This document shows, one piece after another, positions 6,885 through 16,500 of a stretch of 64,000 nt of DNA. Source of the DNA: Moorena producens 3L (GTDB taxonomy: Bacteria > Cyanobacteriota > Cyanobacteriia > Cyanobacteriales > Coleofasciculaceae); assembly GCF_000211815.1 (NCBI RefSeq), contig NZ_GL890975.1, forward strand, positions 1 to 64,000, given 5' to 3'. The notes beneath the pieces are model-generated. The model worked only from the letters and a program-made list of their open reading frames with translations. It ran no database searches and was not told where the DNA came from. The position numbers were made by a program, and so were the translations under genes. Within the stretch, counting starts at the first letter, position 1, and each line of letters starts with the position of its first letter.

Positions 6885-9800
6885 GATGTTAAGATAAGTG
6901 ATGCTAAAGCAGCAGCAGCATCAATATGAAGATTATGCCCTCCTGACAGAAAAACTCGTTTAGCTTGAGTCATAGTCATTTTCTGTTGTTGCAAATCTTC
7001 TGGTCGATTTAGTTTGCTACTATCTCCATAAACTAACGTAGTCGGAACTTGGATAGATTTGAGCATCTCCAAATATTGAGATCGACCACCAGGTAAATTG
7101 TTTAAACCCAGAATAGAACGAGTACGAATAATTGCATCCCAACTCCAGCGAACTCCACCTTGATTTGGTTGTGTAATTCGCTGAGCTAAGATATAAGAAA
7201 ATTCTTCTGACAGACTAGGTATCGCTTGACGCAACCTACTTGCAGCAGTTGCCACATCAGGAAAGATGGGATGTTGAGGAGTAGAACTGAGATAGTCTAA
7301 ACAAGTCGTTAGCTGATTAACTGCGGATTCTTTCTTGCTTTCCTCAGCAGGTAGCGGAAGTTCTACCAAAATCAACTCTTTGATTTTCTTTGGTCGCACG
7401 CTAGCGATCGCAGTTGCCAGCATGGCACCCATGGAATGACCTACTAACAACAAAGGTTGGTCTGGTAATTCCTGAATTACCCGGTCTATCTGAGCTAAAA
7501 ATGTCAGTGAACTATAAGAAGTCACCATTTCCAAATGAGAAGAGCGCCCGTGACCAAATAAGTCAGGAGCCACTACCCGATAACCTTGTGCTGCTAGAGG
7601 AAGTGCGACTTCTTGCCAAGCTAATCCTTGTTCCAAAATTCCATGAATACACAGAACTACAGGATGCTCCGGGGAACCCCAACTACACAGACAGATCTGA
7701 TTTCCTCCGAACTCCAGGAATTTTTCCTCCATAATAGGCTGCTCTGTTGAGGGAGTTGTAGAGACTTGAGGCTGTTGATTTGTCGGAGTTGTAACTAGGT
7801 TTGGCAACTCATAACTAAGTTGGCTGGCTATCCGTTGAGTTTCTGACTTCAACGGATAAGGTAATTGAATCGTTTTCCATTTGTCTGCCAAGCTCTCATC
7901 AATAGTATTGTGTTTGAGGAAGTTAGGGTCACTGATTGACAATGACTTTTGATGAACACCCCCTGTCATGCGATCGCCCTGATAAGGTTGCAAAAGTTCT
8001 GGCTCGAAGGGAACATTGAGAAAGTCGCATAGTTGGGATAGCACTTGTTGAGGTTTTTTCACCAAGTCTTCATAGCGAATCTGATGCTGACGCTCTGGCT
8101 CCAACTGGCTCAGGAAATTTAGAATGTTCTGGTTACTCTTAGCCCACACCTGCTCCGCTACCCGGTAAGGATTTTCCTCACCTAACCCGACAAGTTTTTG
8201 CATCCGCATCCGCACAAATGATTCTATGACTGAGTAGGGATGACGAACTAGATAAATGTATTTGGAGTTAGCAAAGAGTGCTTCCCCTCGTTCTAGGATA
8301 GTGGGCTCCATAGCATAAGTAGGAGACTTGTCTACGAGTAGACGAGGTGCTATGTTCTCCTGGAGCATCCCATATACCTGCTGAATTGATAAGTTCTGTG
8401 ACTCGAGGTCTTTAATTAGAGCCTGACTAGCTGTTGCATCCAGGTTTTTTACTTCCATGAAAGTTTTTTGTAGCCCTTCCCCCAAGTAAGAAAGGTTTAG
8501 TTGCTCCTGTCGCTCCTTCATGGTGTTAAAGGGTAACAGATGCAACTCCGGTGGTGAAAACAGGGAAGAATGACCCGCTAGCATGACTCTGAGTAAAGTT
8601 GAACCTGAGCGGGGACTCGAAAGGATAAAAATAATACCAGGAAGACGTGAAGAGACGGAGGCTGGACGTGCAGAGTTTCCACTAGGTGAACTTTTGGTTG
8701 CAAAGATTTCTAAGCTTGTTGGAGATGGTTGAGTAGCAAGATTATCTTCACTCAACTCAGCACTCAAATATTGAGTCAGGGAGTCGATTGTTGGTCGTTC
8801 GTAAAACTCTCTGGGATAGATAATAAAATCTAGGTCGCCACTAAGTTTATTGACAACTTCCATTCCCATTAGGGAATCCATACCCAACTCTACAAAATTG
8901 TCATCAGTGGAAATTTTTGATGGATTGATTCCGAGAGTTTTTGCTACTACCAATTGAATATAATTTTTCAAAATATCTTGACGTTCAGTTATTGGTGCAG
9001 CTTGCAATTTTTCTAAAATGCGTTCGTCTGTCTTTTCTGAGCTTGTCTCCTGTTGCAAGAGTTCTAATAGTAAAGAACTTGGATTTGCCGAACTAAATTG
9101 TTTTGCCAATACCGACCAATCTACAGGCAATACTCCCACCTGTGCTGTAGACTGAGTGCGTACAAGTTCCTCTAATACTTGTATTCCTTGCTCTGGAGAA
9201 ATCAAACTTATCCCTGCCGTTTGCATTCGATTTTGATGCTGACTTGCAAGACGAGTCGCCATACCACCTTCAGACCAGCCTCCCCAGTTAATACTTAATC
9301 CTGGTAATCCCATCTCCCTACGATAATGAACTACAGCATCCATAAAAGCATTAGCTGCAGCATAGTTTCCTTGACCGGGTGAACCTAATAAGGAACTCAT
9401 AGATGAGAAGCAAACAAAGAAATCTAGGGATAAATGCTGGGTTAATTTATGTAGATTCCAAGTCCCGTTGACTTTGGGGGCCATCACTTTCGTAAAGCGC
9501 TCCCAATTGGTTTGTTGCAGTAGGCCATCATCCAAAACGCCTGCTGCATGAATTACACCTAGTAGTGGGGGTAGAGATGTTTGAATTTGCTCTAGGATAT
9601 TGGCGACATCGGATTCAACTGATATATCTGCTGAAAGAACTTTTACTTGAGTGCCTAATTCTTCCAAACTTTGAATCGTTTGTTGTGCTTGCTCAGAGGG
9701 TTGACGACGACTGATTAAAACTAAATTTCTAGCTCCTTTTTCTGCCATCCATGCTGCTGTCTTCAACCCCAGGGCTCCTAATCCTCCAGTAATTAGGTAT

Positions 9801-12800
9801 GTGGCATCAGATCGCAGTGACAGGGGTTGAGATTCTTGGGGAATGTGCTTGAGTAAACGAGCAACGTATATTTTGCGATTGCGCACCGCTAGATGGTCTT
9901 CTTTTTGACTATCTATTATCTGTTGTAATAGTACTTCCACCTCATCTTCGGAACCCTGTGGATCGAGATCTACCAAACCTCCCCAAAGCTGCGGATGTTC
10001 AGAAGCGATCGTTCTACCTAATCCCCACAATGGTGATGTTGCCACTGTTAGTTTCTCTGTTGGTGACAATACAGGTTGAGTCCCTCTGGTGATCATCCAG
10101 AGTTTTGGTGGTGTTGAGTTGGGGTTTTTGACTAAAGTTTGTAATAAGTGCAGTGTACTGCCACATCCCCATAGTTGCGCTTGTTCTAAGGTTTCGGTGG
10201 TTAAATCTTGTTCAGAAGCAGTATCCAAACTCCACAGATGAATTACCTTTTGTAAGGGTAATTTACCGTTTTCGAATATTGTTTGATATACTTGTTCAAA
10301 TTCCTGGGGATGAGATGGATTAATGTGATAAATCCCTGGTTCATAATTTTGATAATTATCAGCTTGATAAACTACACTGCATTCATTTCCCAGCTGTTGC
10401 AAATGAGTGGCCAAAGATTTGCCCAATCCTTTTGAATCTGTCAAAATCAACCAATGACAGACTTGATTATTTGATTTGTTTCGTTGGGGTTTTATAGCTT
10501 GAGATATCCACTGGACTTTATAAAACCATTTTTTGGTAGTTAATCTGGCTAATTCTTGTTGATGTTGTTGAGATAATGAGGCTAATAAATCCGGTAATAA
10601 TTTCAACTGTTCCGGTGGTAAATCACTAGTTTTTTCGACTTTTTCTGCTAACTCTTTAGTATTTCCTTGGCTGAGTAATTTAACGATAGTAGTACTCGTA
10701 CCTTCAGGAGTACCTTGGAGGTTTGGCTCCCCAGAGCATACAACTTGTTGTTGATTTATACTAGTTTCTACCCAATACCGTTCTCGTTGGAATGGGTAAG
10801 TTGGCAATACTACTTTCTCACGGCTATAATCTCGATCAAATCCTGACCAATCTACTTTGGCTCCCTGTACATATAACTGTCCTAAACTTGAAAGAATCTG
10901 TTGCCATTCATCCACTCCATGACGCAAAGATGGCAGCCACACACCAACGTCTGGCGATAGACATTGCTTGCCCATACCTAATAATATTGGTTTGGCTCCA
11001 ATTTCTAGGAAAGTTTCATAGCCTTGTTGGTGCAAGGTTGCCATACCTTGGGCAAACCTTACCGGTTGGCGCACATGATTGACCCAATATTGGGCTGTGG
11101 CTATGCTCTTGTCTGCTTTTGTGCCTGTGACGTTAGATATGATGGGAATCCTGGGTTGATGGTAGGTGATTTGATTGGCTACAGCTTCAAACTCTGCCAA
11201 CATGGGTTCCATCAAGGGTGAATGGAAAGCATGGGATACTTGTAGCTGTTTGGTTTTGATGCCTACTGATTCGAGGTGAGTTGCCATCGCTCTAATGGCT
11301 TCAGCTTCACCGGAAATGACTATGCTTTCGGGTCCATTGATGGCTGCTATTGCTACTTTGTCTTCTAGGGACATTGCCTTCAGAGTCTCTAGAACCTTGG
11401 ACTCTGAAGCCATAACTGAAACCATCTCTCCACCAGCAGGTAATCCTTGCATTAACCTTCCTCTAGCGGCAATTAGTTTCAAGCCATCTTCTAAACTAAA
11501 TACTCCTGCTACTGTTGCTGCTACATATTCTCCCACACTGTGACCCATCACGACATTTGGCTTAATACCCCAAGATTCCCATAACTTCAGCAAAGCGTAT
11601 TCAATAGAGAACAGAGCTGGTTGGGTGTAACCAGTTTGATCTAGTGGAGAATCATTTGACTTTTGTGCATCTTGAGGGTATAGAATTTCTAGGAGTGGAT
11701 TGTCCAGGTAAGGACGCAGGATATGGTCACATGTATCTAAAGCTTGACGAAAAGTAGGTTGAGTTTCATACAATTGCCTTCCCATATTCAAATACTGGGA
11801 ACCCTGACCTGTAAATAAGAAAGCTACTTTGCTCTCACTGCCACTATTGGGTACTTTGCCAGAAAAAACTCCAACTACTTCTTCCCCTGCTGTGTGTTGC
11901 CGAAGTTTTTGTGTTAATTCCTCTGAGCCAGAGGCAATAACGGCTAGGCGATGGTTAAACTGGGCACGTCCTGTGTTAGCTGTGTAACAGACATCTGAGA
12001 TAGCCAATTCTGGATAAGTTTCCCAATGGTTTTGATAACGACTGACTAACTCTTCGAGCGCTTTTTCTGTCTTGGTTGACAGGGTTAGTATATGGAGGGG
12101 ACGTTCTAAGTCATTTTCACTTTTTCCTTTTGCCTTTTGACCCTTGATTAGCTCAGGAACCTCTTCCAAGAGTAAATGAGCATTAGTGCCACTTATACCA
12201 AAAGAACTAATCCCTGCTATTCTCGGTTTGGCTTCACAATTCCAAGGCATTAATGAAGTTGGTATTTTAATTGGTAATTTATCCCAATCTACATAGGGAT
12301 TAGGCTGCTTTAAGTGTAAATGAGGTGGAATTTCTTGATGCTGAAGTGCTAAAACGACCTTAATTAAAGCTGATACACCTGCGGCTGCCTCTAAGTGTCC
12401 AATATTAGTCTTCACGGAACCAACTACTAAAGGCTGATCCACTGGACGATTTTTGCCATATATTGCGGCCAAAGCTTCTATTTCGATGGGGTCTCCTAAA
12501 GCAGTTCCTGTCCCATGAGCTTCCAAATAGCTCACCTGATGGGGTTCTAACCTAGCATTGCTCAAGGCTTGTTGAATCACTTGTTTCTGGGCCATTCCAT
12601 TAGGAACTGTAAGACCGCTACTAGGTCCATCGTGATTGATTGCAGAACCTCGGATAAGTGCTGAAATTAAATCACCATCAGTAATTGCATCGGACAAACG
12701 CTTCAAAACGACAACACCACATCCTTCTGCCTGACCATAACCGTTAGCCGCAGCATCAAAAGTCTTGCAGCGACCATCAGGGGATAGTGCTTTCATTGTA

Positions 12801-13516
12801 CAGCGGCCAATAGTACTGATTGGTGATAAGATTAAATTCACTCCACCTACTAATGCTAAATTAGATTCTCCTGATCGCAAACTTTGACAAGCTAGATGGA
12901 TCGCAACTAAAGAACTTGAACAAGCTGTATCTAACTGTATATTAGACCCTTGTAAACCAAGTAAATGAGAAATACGACCTACACCAAGACTTCGATTATT
13001 AATAAGAATAGGATTACTCAGACTCGCATAGTCATCCGTGGAGACGCCCATGAATACACTTGTTTTACTATTCTTAAGGTTAGTCCATGTTTGCCCAGCA
13101 TTTTCCAGAGCTTCCCAGGTAACTTCTAAAAGTAGTCTGTACTGAGGATCTAAACTAATTGCCTCCCGAGGAGAAATACCAAAAAACAAAGGGTCGAACT
13201 GGTCAACTTGCTCAATAAATCCACCCTGTTTGGTGTAGGCTTTTCCTGGAATTTCTGGGTTAGGCTCGTAATGAGCATTAACATCCCAACGGTGAGGTGG
13301 TACTGGTGTAATAGCATCTATTCCATCATGTAATAAGCGCCAATATGTAGATGGGTCATTAGCTCCACCAGGAAACCGACAGGCCATGCCCACAATAGCG
13401 ATTGGTTCAGTTTTTGCTTTGTTGACTGCTTCAAGCCTACTCCGCATTTCTTGTAATACTTGAAGCACCTCTTGAGAGGATACATCTTGTTGGGTTGTTT
13501 TAGAAACATTGCTCAT
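6881..13516 (-). CDS. curM: CurM: PKS module with terminal sulfotransferase and thioesterase
   Basis: A 2211-residue final module. A short N-terminal docking helix precedes KS (33-452; DTACSSS, EAHGTGT, NIGH). Next come AT (about 564-880; GHSVGEY and malonyl-type HAFHS), KR (about 1236-1440; LDD motif, B-type, NYAAAN) and ACP (Ser1548 in GMDSLMG). ST (about 1625-1909) has the PAPS loop SSPRSGSTLL, and TE (1928-2211) has nucleophile Ser2028 in GHSMG and the late His of HNLHID. In curacin biosynthesis the KR product is sulfated at the beta-hydroxyl. TE then releases the acid, which loses CO2 and sulfate to leave a terminal alkene. The start lies 2 bp after the curL stop, so translation is probably coupled. 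The stop codon lies inside the end of an inverted-repeat element. Confidence 0.97.
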   Translation of the reverse strand: MSNVSKTTQQDVSSQEVLQVLQEMRSRLEAVNKAKTEPIAIVGMACRFPGGANDPSTYWRLLHDGIDAITPVPPHRWDVNAHYEPNPEIPGKAYTKQGGFIEQVDQFDPLFFGISPREAISLDPQYRLLLEVTWEALENAGQTWTNLKNSKTSVFMGVSTDDYASLSNPILINNRSLGVGRISHLLGLQGSNIQLDTACSSSLVAIHLACQSLRSGESNLALVGGVNLILSPISTIGRCTMKALSPDGRCKTFDAAANGYGQAEGCGVVVLKRLSDAITDGDLISALIRGSAINHDGPSSGLTVPNGMAQKQVIQQALSNARLEPHQVSYLEAHGTGTALGDPIEIEALAAIYGKNRPVDQPLVVGSVKTNIGHLEAAAGVSALIKVVLALQHQEIPPHLHLKQPNPYVDWDKLPIKIPTSLMPWNCEAKPRIAGISSFGISGTNAHLLLEEVPELIKGQKAKGKSENDLERPLHILTLSTKTEKALEELVSRYQNHWETYPELAISDVCYTANTGRAQFNHRLAVIASGSEELTQKLRQHTAGEEVVGVFSGKVPNSGSESKVAFLFTGQGSQYLNMGRQLYETQPTFRQALDTCDHILRPYLDNPLLEILYPQDAQKSNDSPLDQTGYTQPALFSIEYALLKLWESWGIKPNVVMGHSVGEYVAATVAGVFSLEDGLKLIAARGRLMQGLPAGGEMVSVMASESKVLETLKAMSLEDKVAIAAINGPESIVISGEAEAIRAMATHLESVGIKTKQLQVSHAFHSPLMEPMLAEFEAVANQITYHQPRIPIISNVTGTKADKSIATAQYWVNHVRQPVRFAQGMATLHQQGYETFLEIGAKPILLGMGKQCLSPDVGVWLPSLRHGVDEWQQILSSLGQLYVQGAKVDWSGFDRDYSREKVVLPTYPFQRERYWVETSINQQQVVCSGEPNLQGTPEGTSTTIVKLLSQGNTKELAEKVEKTSDLPPEQLKLLPDLLASLSQQHQQELARLTTKKWFYKVQWISQAIKPQRNKSNNQVCHWLILTDSKGLGKSLATHLQQLGNECSVVYQADNYQNYEPGIYHINPSHPQEFEQVYQTIFENGKLPLQKVIHLWSLDTASEQDLTTETLEQAQLWGCGSTLHLLQTLVKNPNSTPPKLWMITRGTQPVLSPTEKLTVATSPLWGLGRTIASEHPQLWGGLVDLDPQGSEDEVEVLLQQIIDSQKEDHLAVRNRKIYVARLLKHIPQESQPLSLRSDATYLITGGLGALGLKTAAWMAEKGARNLVLISRRQPSEQAQQTIQSLEELGTQVKVLSADISVESDVANILEQIQTSLPPLLGVIHAAGVLDDGLLQQTNWERFTKVMAPKVNGTWNLHKLTQHLSLDFFVCFSSMSSLLGSPGQGNYAAANAFMDAVVHYRREMGLPGLSINWGGWSEGGMATRLASQHQNRMQTAGISLISPEQGIQVLEELVRTQSTAQVGVLPVDWSVLAKQFSSANPSSLLLELLQQETSSEKTDERILEKLQAAPITERQDILKNYIQLVVAKTLGINPSKISTDDNFVELGMDSLMGMEVVNKLSGDLDFIIYPREFYERPTIDSLTQYLSAELSEDNLATQPSPTSLEIFATKSSPSGNSARPASVSSRLPGIIFILSSPRSGSTLLRVMLAGHSSLFSPPELHLLPFNTMKERQEQLNLSYLGEGLQKTFMEVKNLDATASQALIKDLESQNLSIQQVYGMLQENIAPRLLVDKSPTYAMEPTILERGEALFANSKYIYLVRHPYSVIESFVRMRMQKLVGLGEENPYRVAEQVWAKSNQNILNFLSQLEPERQHQIRYEDLVKKPQQVLSQLCDFLNVPFEPELLQPYQGDRMTGGVHQKSLSISDPNFLKHNTIDESLADKWKTIQLPYPLKSETQRIASQLSYELPNLVTTPTNQQPQVSTTPSTEQPIMEEKFLEFGGNQICLCSWGSPEHPVVLCIHGILEQGLAWQEVALPLAAQGYRVVAPDLFGHGRSSHLEMVTSYSSLTFLAQIDRVIQELPDQPLLLVGHSMGAMLATAIASVRPKKIKELILVELPLPAEESKKESAVNQLTTCLDYLSSTPQHPIFPDVATAASRLRQAIPSLSEEFSYILAQRITQPNQGGVRWSWDAIIRTRSILGLNNLPGGRSQYLEMLKSIQVPTTLVYGDSSKLNRPEDLQQQKMTMTQAKRVFLSGGHNLHIDAAAALASLILTS

Positions 13517-13518
13517 TG

Positions 13519-16500
13519 TCAGTTACCCTCCTTCAGTAAATTCTTGATTTCTTGTAACTCAGCAGCAATCGCATGATCAACTTTTCCTTGAGTTTCTATC
13601 TGGGCAGAATCTAGGTTTTGTGTATTTTGACTGTCATCAAGATCAACTTCTTCTTCCTCTTGCCCCTCTGGCAAAATTTCTTTGATTAAATGTTCCGCTA
13701 AGTTTTGGATATTAGAAGTCCCAAACAACTCAGCTGCACTAATCGAGCAACCCAAATTAGAACTCAAGAGATTTCTTAACTCAACTGTTAGCAAGGAATC
13801 CATGCCCATGTCAAAGAATCCCAACTCTGGATTGGGCAGTTTGGATTTATCAAATCCCAGCAATTTACCGACTTTAACTTGAAGATAACCGATCAGAATT
13901 TGGTTGCGTTCACTTTCAATTGCTAGTGCTAGTTGTTCTAAAAAGTTTTCATCCTTAGTTGTTTCTTTTTGTAGTTTTCTGGAAGCAAAAGCTTCTAAAA
14001 ATGAAATTGTATGTCCTACTGGCAGCTGTCCTAAGAATTGAGACCAATTTATGGGGAATACTCCTACTTGGCTAACGGGCTGTGATAGCAACTCTCCTAA
14101 TACCTGCAATCCCTTCTCTGGAGTTATAAGATTCATTCCGGTTGTACGCAACCGACTTTGATGTTGACTTCCTAGACGAGAAGCCATCCCTCCTTGAGCC
14201 CAAGCTCCCCAATTAATGCTTAATCCCGGTAAGCCCATGCTCCGACGATAGTCAGCCAAAGTATCCATAAAAGCATTTGCTGCGGCATAGTTTCCTTGAC
14301 CAGGTGAACCTAGTAAGGATGCAATGGAGGAAAAACAAACAAAGAAGTCTAGTGGTAGCTTCTGAGTCAACTGATGCAAATACCAAGCTCCTTGTAGTTT
14401 CGGAGCCATAACTTTCCTGAAACGCTCCCAGCTCATCTGTTGTAAAACACCATCATCCAGGAATCCTGCTGCATGAATCACCCCTCGTAATGGTGCTTGA
14501 GATGCCTCAATCTGCTTCAGGATACTAGCAACGTCCTCTTCCTTAGAAACATCTCCTAGTATGACTGAGATTTTAGCTCCTGTTTGTTCTAATTGCTGGA
14601 TAGTTTCCTGAGCTGTTTCTGAGGGAGTACGACGCCCGTTTAATACTATATGTCGTGCCCCCTGCTTAACCATCCATTGGGCTACTTCCAATCCCAATGC
14701 TCCCAAACCACCAGTCAATAAGTAACTGCCTTCTGTTCCGAATGCTATCTGTTGCTCTTGCTCTGAAATTGACTTTTGGGTTCGCCTTGCCAATCTAGCG
14801 GAATAACGCACTCCTCCACGAATTGCTATTTGGTCTTCATCATCAGGATTTAAGAGTTCCTTACCTAATGCTTCTAAGGCTTCTAAGCTGTTCCTGGTTT
14901 GGTCTAAATCAACTCGCCTACATTTCAGCTCTGGGTGTTCTAGTGCTATTACCCGACTCAACCCCCACACTGGTGCTTGCTGTACTGCTAGTTTCGGTTC
15001 ATTCTCTTCTACATTTTGTGTTCCCTGAGTAACTAACCATAGAGGTACTATTGATGATTGCGAGTTTGACACCAATGCTTGCACTAAATATAGTACGCTG
15101 GCACAACCTAGTTCTTGAGCAGCTTCCAACTCTTCTGTTGAGGTATTAATATTCCATAGATGAACTACTCCTTCTAGGGTATCTTGGGTAGTAAACAACT
15201 CTTTTATTAGTTGTTGAAATTCTTGTGCATTCGTGGGATTTAGTTGATAGTGTTGGTCATCTAACTGCTTGTAACTAGAGCCTGGGGTTACGATGAGACA
15301 ATTTTGATTCTGTTTTGCTAAGACCGTTTTCAATGCTTGCGTTTGCTGATCAGCAAATATGAGCCAATTTCCTGGTTTATTGGGTGATAGCAACTGTTGA
15401 TGTTTTTTGGTTTCCCACTTCAGTTCGTAAACCCATTGTTTAACAGCTACTTCAGAGTAAGAAGACAGTTGAGCTAGCATTTCTCGGTTCAACTGATAAC
15501 TTTGCTCTTGTGGTAAATTTTCTTGTTTTTTTGCTGTTAGTAATACATAGCTAGCCAATCCTTTGCTCAGTAATTTACCTAACTGATTATAGGATTGAAA
15601 AGCTGACTTAACATTATCGTCATGATTTTGTTCATATAATTCTCTGAGATTTTCTTCAAATTCAGCATCATACAAATAGTTGGATACTTCATGACTAATA
15701 TCTATAGCACTAATTAATTGCAATTTATTTGGTGAGAGTTGCTCTACCCAATGTTGTTTGGTAATAAAGTAAGATGATGTTTCTTCGTGGTCAATATCAA
15801 CATCACTATTAGCGATAAAATCTGCCATTACTAATAGACCTTCTTCCTGAAGATGCCTGCTTATATTGGAAAATAACAGCGATTTATCCTTAATATGATG
15901 AGCTACTTCAAATCCAAATGCCAGGTTGTAATTATCAGGAAACTCATCTTTTGAACTGTCTCGGTTAAAAATTTGTATCTGCTCTTGCAGTTGATAATCA
16001 TTAACTTGGTTGGCAGCAAATTTAGCTTGTCCACTAGAAATTGTATAACCGTTTAGTTGTAGGTGTGGGTGATTTTTGGCTAAGGTTATTAAATCCGAGC
16101 CATATCCACAACCAAAATCTAACACTTTTTTGGTAGATGAGAAGTCTACTTGTGAAAAACATAGCCTTCTCAACTCTTGCTGTGCCTCTAATAAGGCTGT
16201 TTTATGGGTCGGGTTTTGATTAGAGTTAGTCAACATTTTTAGCCAGGAAAAACCGGGAATACTTTCTGGTAATATTCCAAAAGTTAAGAATTGCAGTGAA
16301 TTATTTTCTTGTTGCTTTTCTTTACTCAATTTTTCTTGACTAATTTCTGCAAAAGAATTGTAATAGTCATAAACTACATTACCTTTAAATTCCAGATAAT
16401 CTTGGTGACGGTTGACTAAGATTCCTAGCAACTTAGGCAACATTTTTTGTTCGTCTGCAGTTAATTCTGTAGAAAAGCTTAATTCCTGATTCAACCCTTC

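Noticed and set aside
8000..8700. Sulfotransferase as a separate tailoring gene
   Set aside because: It is in frame inside curM between ACP and TE, without a break.
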